64,000 nucleotides of DNA from Bos javanicus (taxonomy: Eukaryota; Chordata; Mammalia; Artiodactyla; Bovidae): NCBI RefSeq assembly GCF_032452875.1, contig NC_083876.1:806001-870000 (forward strand). The letters are read 5' to 3'. The position numbers and the translations under genes were made by a program. The notes beneath the pieces are model-generated. The model was not told where the DNA came from. It ran no database searches and saw nothing but the letters and a program-made list of their open reading frames with translations. Of this stretch, positions 45,387 through 57,506 are shown one piece after another. Position 1 is the first letter of the stretch, and the number at the start of each line of letters is the position of its first letter.

Positions 45387-45648
45387 ATTTGCTTAACCTG
45401 TTTTGCTTACTTCAACCTAATTACATTATATGCTATTTATTTGTTTACTTTAAATTGTCTCCCTCCCCAACTAGGTGTAGGCTCCATCAGGACAAAGAGC
45501 TTGCCTGTCTCTTGTGGACTCTAGGATGTGTGACAGTGCCTGGCTTAGGTGAGTCCAGAATACATATTATCAAACGATAGAATGGGCTCACATAAAGGGC
45601 TTAACATAGTGTTGAAAACATAGTGAGTGATATTTATGTGTGTTTGTA

Positions 45649-45855
45649 TGCACTTAGTTGCTTAGTCATGTCTGATTCTTTGTGATCTTATGCACAGTAG
45701 CCTGCCAGGCTCCGCTGTTCATGAGATTCTCTGGGAAAGAATACTGGAGTGGATTGCCATTCCCTTCTCCAGGGGATCTTCCCAACCCAGGGACTGAACC
45801 CAGGTCTCCTGCTCTGCAGGCAAAATCTTTACCTTCTGAGCCACCAAACAAGCCC
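45649..45855 (-). mobile_element. Bov-tA SINE
   Basis: Reverse copy from CACTTAGTTGCTTAGTCATG to CTGAGCCACCAAACAAGCCC, with the B-box complement GGGACTGAACCC. No clear TSD. Confidence 0.92.
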
Positions 45856-46804
45856 AGGGATACATATACCTATATGTTGTTGCTCTGATGTTATTATTTA
45901 TATAGTATCTTAACTTTTCTGTTCTAAAGTGATGAAGGGAAAAATTGGTGCTCTTGGATGAGTTTGAAAATAGAATTTCTGTACAACCACCAATGCTAAT
46001 CATTGGTTATTTATTTTTTTGCATGTTTCTAGTCATCTGCCATTAAAGAATTTCTGGATTTTTGCAAAAACATTAGAATTTTGACTCTTTGAATATAGGC
46101 AAAAATTGACATAATATATTGTACATTGATACTGAATCAAGACAGAGGACCCTAACTTGACAAGTCAGTTGTTTTTCATAACTAAGTTATATAAATATAA
46201 CTATAATTTCATGAGTTTTTATCTTACAAACATTGTTTTCTGTTTGATATTTGATAGTAATATCTTTTGTAACCTATAAGCTAAAATAATAAATATTTTT
46301 CTTTGAGCAATAGTTGATAGTTTTTGACGATTTTTTTTTTTTGGCTTTTACATGACAAATATATGTATGATTCCCTCACAATGTTGCTTAAATTTTTATA
46401 ATATAGACTTGAAAAAATTTCTTAAATTCATTAAGGAAGAATTCTTGAAAATGAACAGTATTTTCAGAATAGAGTCTCTTGTCTAAATCTAGTTCTTCAA
46501 ATAAAACTCATCGTTCTGTTCTTATACAAATACCAACGACTGTGGTTGATTTTTACTTGGATTCTCTATTTTATATAAGCTGCAGAGTGAACACTAGGCA
46601 GCACTGACCTAGTGAAAATCCAATTCAGTTGTTGCTTTTCTATTGTATATTGTAATAAAGCAACAGATGGTAGATGGATTTTCCCCAGGAAACTGATTTA
46701 GAAAGACTCCAATATGCTAGTCTTGCAAGTGTGGTGTTCAGTAGCATACGGTACCTTGAAATAGATATTTAACTTTGCCAGGAAAATCAATACATACTTA
46801 GGCA
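45856..46804. other. Single-copy AT-rich DNA
   Basis: No recognised repeat or gene. Confidence 0.45.
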
Positions 46805-46810
46805 GATGGA

Positions 46811-46984
46811 TGTTTCCCTAGTGGCTCAGATGGTAAAGAGTCTGCCTGCAATGTAGGAGACCTGGGTTCTATCCCTGGCTTGGGAAGATCCCCTGGAGAA
46901 GGAACTGGCAAGCCACTCTAGTATTCTTGCTTGGAAAATTCCGTGATGGAGGAGCCTGGCCGACTACAGTCCATGGGGTCGCAA
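46811..46984 (+). mobile_element. Bov-tA SINE, 3' truncated
   Basis: Head TTTCCCTAGTGGCTCAGATGG and TGGGTTCTATCCC, then Bov-A up to GTCCATGGGGTCGCAAATGG. The usual AGAGTCGGACACGACTGAGC end is missing, so this copy lost its 3' end or initiated internally. Confidence 0.9.
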
Positions 46985-47089
46985 ATGGATATATTTGGAA
47001 AAATACAGGACCGATGCTTGCCTCTCCAGGTTTCTTTGGTAAATTTGAGTATAAGCACCTTTCTTCTTTTTATTTTTAACTTCTTAATG

Positions 47090-47297
47090 TTGTTGTTTAG
47101 TGGCTAAGTTGTGTCTGACTTTTGCAACCCCATGGACGGTAGCCTGGCAGGCTCCTCTGTCCATGGGATTTTCCAGGCAAGAACACTGGAGTGTGTTGCC
47201 ATTTCCTTCTCCATGGAGTCCTCCTGACCCAGGGATCAAACCTGTGTCTCCTGCTTTGGCAGATGGATTCTTTATCACTGAGCCACCAGAGAAGCCC
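47090..47297 (-). mobile_element. Bov-tA SINE
   Basis: Reverse copy from TTGTTGTTTAGTGGCTAAG to GAGCCACCAGAGAAGCCC. The tail complement (TTGTTGTTTAG) is typical. No clear TSD. Confidence 0.92.
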
Positions 47298-47591
47298 TGT
47301 CAATTCCTGCTCATACTAACTCTTACCACTCTCACTTCTTTATCTAAAGAAGAGAAAGTTAAGAACAAAGAGTTTACATTGAAATCAGAAAACTGATGAA
47401 AATGTAAAGCCTCATAGTTCTAACCAGGAAAAGAAATGGTAAATGATTAGAAGTCTGAGCAGCACATTATTTTAAGATGTTCAATTCTTAGAAATTAGTG
47501 CCACCTTCTGGCTTCTCAAAGTACTGCTTAAAGTCTCAACCAGGTTTTGGTAGGACTTTTACAGTACTATGAAATACCAAAAAAGAAAAAG

Positions 47592-48545
47592 AAGGACGAA
47601 TCAAGATGTTGGAATAGGTGGACATGTAGCTCTGCTTCCCCAGCAAACATCAAAATGTGGGACAATTCTCACAGAAAACTAACTGGAAACTGACAGAACT
47701 CCTATACAACCAAAGCTGCAAGAAAGAGCTCCACTTAATTGAATAGGACGGAAAAAAAGGATTTGCATTGGTATTTGTGCTCCTGGGAAGGATCTGGAAA
47801 AAAAAAAAAAAGGGAAGAAGGAAAGAAAGTCCACACATACAAACCCCTGCCCTGGGAGAGAGAAGATCAAGTCATTCTGGGTGTCTCAGTCTTGAGTTTC
47901 TGTGCAGAGGACATGAGACCCCGTGTCTGCTGGGAAGTCCTCTGAGAAAGAGAAGGGTTGGAGAAGCCTAGATTTGACTTTACTCAGTAGGAGTGTCTGT
48001 TCTGATATGCTAACCATCAGAGCACTGCTGCCTGCTGCCTCATTTTCCAATCCAAAAGGGCTTTACCCTCTGAGCCACCAGGCAAGCCCAGGGATACACC
48101 ACAGCCTGGCGCAAGATCTGGGCAAAGACTTAGACTGACTACACAGAGTTAGATGAGGGGTGCCTGGGGTGTGAGCCAGTGGCAGCCATTTTCTGCTGTT
48201 CAGATGTGCTCAGTTGTTTGTCTCCCAGAAAGAGCACCCAGGTCTGCCCACTCCACTTGGCACCTTAGTGCTGGCTCTGGGGTTGAAAGGTCCTGGAGAA
48301 GTCAACCTCAAGGCAGTCTAGATCCTAGGCAGCAACATAGCCACTTTAATTGCTATAGCAACAACACACTGACCTCCAACTTATTGAACTTGAAGGCTTA
48401 TTGAACTTGGCCTTTAGGGCTTATACTGCAGCTGAGGAGAAGACACAGACCCTGACACAGACACAGACCCTGAAACAGACCCTGACAAGGTGGTAACAAT
48501 TATAGAGCAGAAAGGAAGCCCTGCCTCATATCCTCTTACACAGCC
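47592..48545 (+). mobile_element. Possible old L1 5' UTR
   Basis: Starts with ATCAAGATGTTGGAATAGG and contains CATCAAAATGTGGGACAATTC, resembling the 5' end of old mammalian L1M elements. The rest is GC-richer, as L1 5' UTRs are. At 48059-48093, CTTTACCCTCTGAGCCACCAGG...AAGCCC resembles an isolated reverse Bov-tA head. A second, different L1 5' end follows at 48565. The call is tentative. Confidence 0.35.
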
Positions 48546-51190
48546 TTTAAGTTCCCCAACACAGAGCTAGCTCTCAAGATGGTGGGGGAATAAGACAGGG
48601 AGACAACCTTCTCCCATACAAATAAAAATTCATATGCATGTAGAACAACTCCCACCGAACACTTTCTGAATGCTGGCAGAAGAACCCACTTCCAAAAAGC
48701 AAGCCCACCTCCTAAGAATGAGTGTGAGGGTCTCTTTGGGTGTTCTTAGCTGTTGAGTGTTGTTTCACCATTAGTCCTGGGATTTTGTCTTCTGTGGTGT
48801 GTGAGCTGTGAAGTCTTGGTGCTTCAGTAGGAGGTTGGGCCTGAACCCCCAAGACTGGAGACCTGAATCCAGGATTTTGGACCACTAGAGAACTCTCAAT
48901 CCTATAGAACATAAATAGGTAAGAGCTCTCACAAAGGCTTCCATCTCAACATTAAGACCAAGCCCTACCCAAAGGCCAGCAAGCTCCAGTGCTGGAAGCT
49001 TAATACCCAAACTTTAGCAAAACAGGAATACAACCCTGCTTATTAGCAGAAAGGTTACCTAAAGTCATATCAAGCACATAGGCACCCAAACACACTACTG
49101 GGCATGATACTGCCCTTCAAGAGATAAGATCCAGCCCCATTCACCAGAACACACTCATAAGTCTCCCCAACTAGGAAATCTTCACAAGTCATTGGTCCAA
49201 CCCACCCATGGGGAGCAGACTACACAATGAAGAGCAACTATGAATTTTCAGCCTGCAGAAAGGAGATACCAAACACAGTAAATTAAATAATATGAAAAGA
49301 CAGAGAGACATCCAGCAGAAAAAATATGGTAAAAACTGACAAGACCAAACAAATGAAGAAATAAGCAGTCTACTTAAAACAGAATTCAGAGTAATGATAG
49401 TAAAGATGATCTAAAATCTAGAAAAGGAGGGACAGATAGACTGGAGGCACGGATTGAGAATATACAAGAAATATTTAGCAAGGGCATAGAAGAATTAAAA
49501 AACAGACAACAGTGAACAATATGATAACTGAGATTAATAATACTTTAGAGGGAACCAACGGCAGAATAAATGAGAAAGAAGAATGCAGAAGTGTGCTGGA
49601 AAATAGAATGGTGGAAAAACTGAAGCAGAGGAAAATAAAGAAAAAAGAATAAAAGGAAATAAGGACTTCTGGGATAACATTAAGTGCACCAACATATGAA
49701 TTATAGGGACCCCAGAAGAAGAGGAGAAAAAGAAATGGAAAATACTTGAGAGGATTATAGTAAAAAACCTTTCACATAGGAAAGGAAATAGTCACCCAAG
49801 TCCAAGAAGCACAGAGAGTCCCGTACAGGATAAACCCAAGGAAAAACATACCAAGACACATATAAATCAAACTAACAAAACCACAAAGAACAAATATTAA
49901 AAGCAGCAAGGGAAAAGCAACAAATAATGTAAAGGGATTCCCCATAAGGCTAACAGCTGATCTTTCAACAGAAATTCTGCTGGCCAGAAGGGAGTGGCTG
50001 GATATACTTTAAGTGATGAAAGTGAAAAAGCTACAGCAAAATTTGCTCTATGAAGCAAAGATCTCATTCAGATTCTAAGGAGAAATAAAAAGCTTTACAG
50101 ATAAGCAAAAGTTAAGCGAATTCACCACCACCAAACCAGCTCTATAATGGTAAAGGAATATCTCTAGACAGTAAACAGAAGAGAAAGAAAAGACATACAA
50201 AATCAAACTCAAATTAATAAAGTAAATGGATCATACATATCAATAATTACCTCAAATATAAACGGATTAAATGCTCCAAGCAAAAGACACAGTTTGGCTT
50301 AATGGAAACAAAAACAAGACCTCTATATATGCTGTCTACAAGTGACTCACTTCAGACCTAGGGACACATACAGATTGAAAGTGAAGCCTGAAAAAAGATA
50401 TACCATACAAATGGAAAAAAAAAAAAAAAGCAGGAGTAGCAATACTCATATGAGATAAAAGAGACTTTAAAATCAAGACTATTATAAGAGACAATGAAGG
50501 ATACTGCATAATGATCAAGGGATCAATCCAAGAAGAAGATATAACAATTATAAATATATATGCACCCAACATAGGAGCACCTCAATACATAAGGCAAATG
50601 CTAAAACTATTAAAAGGGAAATTGACAGTAACACAATAATAGTGGGGGGTTTAATACCCCACTCACACCAATGGAGAGATAATTCAGACAGAAAATTAAG
50701 GAAATACAAACTTTAAATGATACATTGGACCAGTTGTACCTAATTGATATCTACTGGGCATTTCATCCAAAAAAAGTTGATTACACTTTTTTCTCTCAAA
50801 CACATGGAAAATTCTCCAGGATAGACCACATCTTGGGTCACAAATCAAGCCTTAGTAAATTAAACAATGATTGAAATCATTTCAAGTATCTTTTCCAACT
50901 ACAATGTTATAAGATTATATATCAACTACAAGGGAAAACTATAAAAAAAAGCACACTATGGATGTTAAATAATACACTGTTGAATAACCAAGAGGGCACT
51001 GCAGAAATCGAAGAAGAAATAAAAAAATCCCAAGAGGCAAATGACAATGAAAACACAAATCAAAACTTATGGGATTCAGTAAAAGCAGTGCTAAGAGGAA
51101 AGTTTATAGCTATACAAACCTACCTGAAGAAACGAGAGAACCATCTAGCAACCTAACCTTATACCTAAGGCAACTAGAAAGATAAGAATA

Positions 51191-51457
51191 AAAAACTTCA
51201 AAGATAGTTTGCATTACCATATGTAAAATATATGGTCAAAGGGAATTTGCTGTATGTTTCAGGAAACTCAAACAGGGGCTCTGTATCAACCTAGAGGGGT
51301 GGGCTGAGGAGGGAGATGGGAGGAAGGTTCAAAAGGGAGGGGATATACGTACACCTATGGCTGACTGTTGTTGAGGTTTGATAGAAAACAGCATAATTCT
51401 GTAAAGCAATTATCCTTCAATTAAAAAATAAATTAATTTAAAAACTTCAAATATAGT
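51191..51457 (+). mobile_element. L1 3' tail inserted in L1, 18-bp TSD
   Basis: A 231-bp L1 3' UTR (51209-51439) has the TGTAAAATATATGGTC and ACCTAGAGGGGTGGGCTG blocks and an A-rich tail. It is enclosed by AAAAACTTCAAAGATAGT / AAAAACTTCAAATATAGT (17 of 18). It is entirely 3' UTR, so a strongly 5'-truncated insertion. Confidence 0.93.
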
Positions 51458-51823
51458 AGAAGGAAGTAAATTGTAAAGATCAGAGCAGAAATAACTGGAA
51501 AAGAAATGAAGGAACAATAGCAAAGATCAATAAAATTAAAAGCTGGTTCTGTGAGAAGATAAACATAATTGACAAACTAATAGCAGACTCATCAAGAAAA
51601 AAATTAAGAAGACTCAATAAGATTAGAAATGGAAAAGTTACAACAGACAACACAGAAATACAAAGTATCATAAGAGATTACTATGAGCAACTATATGCCA
51701 ATAAAATGAACACCTCAAAGAAATGGACAAATTCTTAGAAGAGTATAAACTTCCAAAACTGAACCAAGAAAAAATAGAAAATGTGAACAGACCAATCAGA
51801 AGCATGGAAATTGAAACTGTAAT

Positions 51824-54800
51824 AAAAAAAAAAAAATTCCAACACGCTGCTGAATAACCAACAAATCACAGAGGAAATCAAAAAAGAAATAAAAATTTGC
51901 ATAGAAACGAATGAAAATGAAAACACAACAACCCAAAAGCTGTGGGACACTGTAAAAGCAGCCCTAAGGGGAAAGTTCATAGCAATACAGGCATACCTCA
52001 AGAAACAAGAAAAAAAGTCAAATAAATAACCTAACTCTACACCTAAAGCAACTAGAAAAGGAAGAAATGAAGAACCCCAGGGTTAGTAGAAGGAAAGAAA
52101 TCTTAAAAATTAGAGCAGAAATAAATGCAAAGAAACAAAAGAGACCATAGCAAAAATCAACAAAGCCAAAAGCTGGTTCTTTGAAAGGATAAATAAAATT
52201 GACAAACCATTAGCCAGACTCATCAAGAAACAAAGGGAGAAAAATCAAATCAATAAAATTAGAAATGAAAAGGGAGAGATCACAATAGACAACACAGAAA
52301 TACAAAGGATCATAAGAGGCTATGATCAACAATTATATGCCAATAAAATGGACAACATGGAAGAAATGGACAAATTCTTAGAAAAGTACAACTTTCCAAA
52401 ACTCGACCAGGAAGAAATAGAAAATCTTAACAGACCCATCACAAGCACGGAGATTGAAACTGTAATCAAAAATCTTCCAGCAAACAAAAGCCCAGGTCCA
52501 GATGGCTTCACAGCTGAATTCTACCAAAAATTTAGAGAAGAGCTAACACCTATCCTGCTCAAACCCTTCCAGAAAACTGCAGAGGAAGGTCAACTTCCAA
52601 ACTCATTCTATGAGGCCACCATCACCCTAATACCAAAACCTGACAAAGATCCCACAAAAAAAGAAAACTACAGGCCAATATCACTGATGAACATAGATGC
52701 AAAAATCCTTAACAAACTTCTAGCAATCAGAATCCAACAACACATTAAAAAGATCATACACCATGACCAAGTGGGCTTTATCCCAGGGATGCAAGGATTC
52801 TTCAATATCCGCAAATAAATCAATGTAATACACCACATTAACAAATTGAAAAACAAAAACCATATGATTATCTCAATAGATGCAGAGAAAGCCTTTGACA
52901 AAATTTAACATCCATTTATGATAAGAACTCTCCAGAAAGTAGGAATAGAAGGAACATACTTCAACATAATAAAAGCTATATATGACAAACCCACAGCAAA
53001 CATTATCCTCAATGGTGAAAAATTGAAAGCATTTCCTCTAAAGTCAGGAACAAGGCAAGGGTGCCCATTTCACCATTACTATTCAACATAGTTTTGGAAG
53101 TTTTGGCCACAGCAATCAGAGCAGAAAAAGAAATAAAAGGAATCCAACTTGGAAAAGAAGAAGTAAAACTCTCACTATTTGCAGATGACATGATCCTCTA
53201 CATAGAAAACCCTAAAGACTCCACCAGAAAATTACTAGAACTAATCAATGACTATAGTAAAGTTGCAGGATATAAAATCAACACACAGAAATCCCTTGCA
53301 TTCCTATACACTAATAATGAGAAAACTGAAAGAGAAATTAAGGAAACAATTCCATTCACCATTGCAACGGAAAGAATAAAATACTTAGGAATATATCTAC
53401 CTAAAGAAACTAAAGATCTATATATAGAAAACTATAAAACACTGGTGAAAGAAATCAAAGAGGACACTAATAGATGGAGAAATATACCATGTTCATGGGT
53501 TGGAAGAATCAATATAGTGAAAATGAGTATACTACCCAAAGCAATTTATAGATTCAACGCAATCCCTATCAAGCTACCAACGGTATTCTTCACAGAGCTA
53601 GAACAAATAATTTCACAATTTGTATGGAAATACAAAAAACCTCGAATAGCCAAAGCGATCTTGAGAAAGAAGAATGGAACTGGAGGAATCAACCTACCTG
53701 ACTTCAGGCTCTACTACAAAGCCACAGTTATCAAGACAGTATGGTACTGGCACAAAGACAGAAATATTGATCAATGGAACAAAATAGAAAGACAGAGATA
53801 AATCCACACACCTATGGAAACCTTATCTTTGACAAAGGAGGCAAGAATATACAATGGATTAAAGACAATCTCTTTAACAAGTGGTGCTGGGAAAGCTGCT
53901 CAACCACTTGTAAAAGAATGAAACTAGAACACTTTCTAACACCATACACAAAAATAAACTCAAAATGGATTAAAGATCTCAACGTAAGACCAGAAACTAT
54001 AAAACTCCTAGAGGAGAACATAGGCAAAACACTCTCTGACATACATCACAGCAGGATCCTTTATGACCCACCTCCCAGAATATTGGAAATAAAAGCAAAA
54101 ATAAACAAATGGGACCTAATTAAACTTAAAAGCTTCTGCACATCAAAGGAAACTATTAGCCAGGTGAAAAGACAGCCTTCAGAATGGGAGAGAATAATAG
54201 CAAATGAAGCAACGGACAAACAACTAATCTCAAAAATATACAAGCAACTCCTACAGCTCAACTCCAGAAAAATAAATGACCCATTAAAAAAATGGGCCAA
54301 AGAACTAAATAGACATTTCTCCAAAGAAGACATACAGATGGCTAACAAACACATGAAAAGATGCTCAACACCACTCATTATCAGAGAAATGCAAATCAAA
54401 ACCACTATGAGGTACCATTTCACACCAGTCCGAATGGCTGCGATCCAAAAGTCTACAAATAATAAATGCTGGAGAGGGTGTGGAGAAAAGGGAACCCTCT
54501 TACACTGTTGGTGGGAATGCAAACTAGTACAGCCACTATGGAGAACAGTGTGGAGATTCCTTAAAAAACTGGAAATAGAACTGCCTTATGATCCAGCAAT
54601 CCCACTGCTGGGCATACACACTGAGGAAACCAGAAGGGAAAGAGACACGTGTACCCCAATGTTCATCGCAGCACTGTTTGTAATAGCCAGGACATGGAGG
54701 CAACCTAGATGTCCATCAGCAGATGAATGGATAAGAAAGCAGTGGTACATATACACAATGGAGTATTACTCAGCCATTAAAAAGAATACATTTGAATCAG

Positions 54801-55273
54801 TTCTAATGAGGTGGATGAAACTGGAGCCTATTATACAGAGTGAAGTAAGCCAGAAAGAAAAACACCAATACAGTATACTAACACATATATATGGAGTTTA
54901 GAAAGATGGTAACAATAACCCTGCGTACGGGACAGCAAAAGAGACACTGATGTATAGATCAGTCTTATGGACTCCGTGGGAGAGGGAGAGGGTGGGAAGA
55001 TTTGGGAGAATGGCATTGAAACATGTAAAATATGTATGAAACAAGTTGCCAGTCCAGGTTCGATGCACGATACTGGATGCTTGGGGCTAGTGCACTGGGA
55101 CGACCCAGAGGGATGGTGTGGGGAGGGAGGAGGGAGGAGGGTTCAGGATGGGGAACACATGTATACCTATGGCAGATTTATTTTGATATTTGGTAAAGCT
55201 AATACAATTTTATAAAGTTTAAAAATAAAATATAATTTTAAAAAAAAACTACAAAAAAAAAAAAATTCCAACA
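51824..55273 (+). mobile_element. Younger L1 inserted in old L1, 21-bp TSD
   Basis: Element at 51845-55252, 5' truncated within ORF2, starting CACGCTGCTGAATAACCAAC, with complete ORF2 C-terminus, 3' UTR and poly(A). The TSD is thirteen A residues plus TTCCAACA at 51824-51844 and 55253-55273. The target is an existing A-tract in the host L1. It is the longest younger L1 in the window. Confidence 0.95.
52348..54901 (+). pseudogene. L1 ORF2 remnant (RT to C-terminus)
   Basis: Three open pieces in three frames. 52348-52818 holds the start of RT (PGPDGFTAEFYQ near residues 49-60). 53061-53801 holds an intact FADD box (residues 40-43). 53774-54901 is the 375-codon C-terminal piece with the Cys/His block CWRGCGEKGTLLHCWWEC (232-249) and the natural end HIYGV*. 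A stop at 52816, a stop just after the AFDKI motif near 52905, and a frameshift at about 53068 separate them. The endonuclease is missing through 5' truncation. Confidence 0.94.
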
Positions 55274-55832
55274 AATAAAAGCCCAGGACCAGATGGCTTC
55301 ACAGGTGAATTTTACCATAAATTTAGAAAATAGCTGGCACTTATATTATTCTAACTCTTCTAGAAAATTTCAGAGGAAGTAAAACTGCCAAACTCATTCT
55401 ACAAGGCCACCATCAACCTAATACCAACACCAGACAAAGATGCCAAAAGAAAGAAAATTACAGGTACATATCATTGATAAACATAGATGTAAAAATACTC
55501 AACATAATTCTAGCAAACAGAATCCACAACACATTAAAAAGATCAGGCATCATAATCAAGTGGGCTTTAACCCCAAAGATTTAAAGATTCTTCAATATAT
55601 GTAAACAATCAATGTCATATACTATATTAACAAATTGAAAGATAAAAAGCCTACAATCATCTAAATAGATACAGAGAAAGCTTTTGAAAACATTCAACAC
55701 CCATATATGATAAAAACTCTCCAGAAAGTACGCATAGAAGGAATATACCTCAAAATAATAAACATATATATGACAAATCTGTAGCAAACATTATTCTCAA
55801 TGGAGAAAAACTCAAAGCATTTCCTCTAAGAT

Positions 55833-55949
55833 CTGGAGAAAGAAATGACAACCCACTCTACTATTCTTGCCTGGATAATCCCATGGGTAGAGGCGCATGG
55901 CAGGGGGTCCATGGGGTTGCAAAGAGTTGGACACAACTGAGTAATTAAA
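55833..55949 (+). repeat. Single Bov-A unit at BovB 5' junction
   Basis: CTGGAGAAAGAAATGACAACC to GTTGGACACAACTGAGTAATT is one 117-bp Bov-A monomer. No tRNA head or second unit is attached. It lies exactly between the host L1 (ending CTCTAAGATCT) and BovB internal sequence. Confidence 0.85.
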
Positions 55950-55956
55950 TCGCCTT

Positions 55957-57506
55957 TAAGATCATCACTCACCTAGAGCCAGACATCCTGGAATGTGAAG
56001 TCAAGTGGACCTTAGAAAGCATCACTATGAACAAACCTAGTGGAGGTGATGGAATTCCAGTTGAGCTATTTCAAATCCTGAAAGATGATGCTGTGAAAGT
56101 GCTGCACTCAATATGCCAGCAAATTTAGAAAATTCAGCAGTGGCCACAGGACAGGAAAACGTCAGTTTTCATTCCAATCCCAAAGAAAGGCAATGCCAAA
56201 GAATGCTCAAACTACCGAACAATTACACTCATCTCACACGCTAGTAAAGTAATACTCAAAATTCTCCAAGCCAGGTTTCAGCAATACTTGAACTGTGAAC
56301 TTCCAGATGTTCAAGCTGGTTTTAGAAAAGGCAGAGGAACCAGAGACCAAATTGCCAACATCCGCTGGATCATGGAAAAAGCAAGAGAGTTCCAGAAAAA
56401 CATCTATTTCTGCTTTATTGACTATGCCAAAGCCTTTGACTGTGTGGATCACAATAAACTGTGGAAAATTCTGAAAGAGATGGGAATACCAGACCACCTG
56501 ACCTGCCTCTTGAGAAATTTGTATGCAGGTCAGGAAGCAACAGTTAGAACTGGACATGAAACAACAGACTGGTTCCAGATAGGAAAAGGAGTACATCAAG
56601 GCTGTATACTGTCACCCTGGTTATTTAACTTCTATGCAGAGTACATCATGAGAAACACTGGGCTGGAAGACGCACAAGCTGGAATCAAGATTGCCGGGAG
56701 AAATATCAATAACCTCAGATATGCAGATGACACCACCCTTATGGCAGAAAGTGAAGAGGAACTAAAAAGCCTCTTGATGAAAGTGAAAGAGGAGAGTGAA
56801 AAAGTTGGCTTAGATTTCAACATTCAGAAAACTAAAATCATGGCATCTGGTCCCATCATTTCATGGGAAATAGATGGGGAAACAGTGGAAACAATGTCAG
56901 ACTTTATTTTTGGGGGGCTCCAAAATCACTGCAGTTGTTGACTGCAGCCATGAAATTAAAAGACGCCTACTCCTTGGAAGAAAAATTATGACCAACCTAG
57001 ATAGCATATTCAAAAGCAGAGACATTACTTTGTCAACAAAGGTCTGTCTAGTCAAGGCTATGATTTTTCCAGTGGTCATGTATGGATTTGAAAGTTGGAC
57101 TGTGAAGAAAGCTGAGCGCCAAAGAATTGATGCTTTTGAACTGTGGTGTTGGAGAAGACTTTTGAGAGTCCCTTGGACTGCAAGGAGATCCAACCAGTCC
57201 ATTCTGAAGGAGATCAGCCCTGGGATTTCTTTGGAAGGAATGATGCTAAAGCTGAAACTCCAGTACTTTGGCCACCTCATGCGAAGAGTTGACTCATTGG
57301 AAAAGACTCTGATGCTGGGAGGGGTTGGGGGCAGGAGGAGAAGGGACGGCAGAGGATGAAATGGCTGGATGGCATCACTGACTCGATGGACGTCTCAGTG
57401 AACTCTGGGAGTTGGTGATGGACAGGGAGGCCTGGGGTGCTGCGATTCATGGGGTCGCAAAGAGTCGGACACAACTGAGCGACTGAACTGACCTGAACTG
57501 AACTGC
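55957..57506 (+). mobile_element. BovB LINE, 5' truncated, in L1
   Basis: Starts at about AGATCATCACTCACCTAGAGCC, before the RT core, and runs to GACCTGAACTGAACTGC. At 1.55 kb it is the longest single-orientation BovB here. No TSD. The host L1 resumes at 57507 (AGGGACAAAAGACCTGTATGC) after a gap of about 370 bp relative to sibling L1s, so the event removed target DNA. Confidence 0.93.
56288..56941 (+). pseudogene. BovB reverse transcriptase remnant (217 codons)
   Basis: The frame contains motif A FIDYAKAFD (residues 43-51), GVHQGCILSP (101-110) and an intact YADD catalytic box (145-148). The downstream region continues in another frame at 56874-57359, so a single frameshift near 56915 (a run of G) breaks the ORF. 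The RT core itself is the most complete in the window. Confidence 0.92.

Larger units (their letters stand above)
43900..45590 (+). mobile_element. L2 LINE (ancient) with nested insertions
   Basis: A long sense-strand L2 with ORF2 C-terminal and 3' UTR words in the known order: AACTACCTACTAGATATCTG, CATGTCCAACAAGAATCTCAAG, GGAAATCTTGTCAGCTTCATC, TTCTGGCTCACTCTGCTCC, TTCCTGACCACCCTGATCTC, then after the L1 insertion AGGTGTAGGCTCCATCAGG and GACAGTGCCTGGC. It is interrupted by the tail-only insertion at 44640 and the L1 at 44965-45371. All reading frames are broken. Confidence 0.65.

Noticed and set aside
53774..54901. A 375-codon open frame as a host gene
   Set aside because: It is the C-terminal part of L1 ORF2, with the L1 Cys/His block and natural ORF2 end, inside an L1 bounded by a 21-bp TSD.
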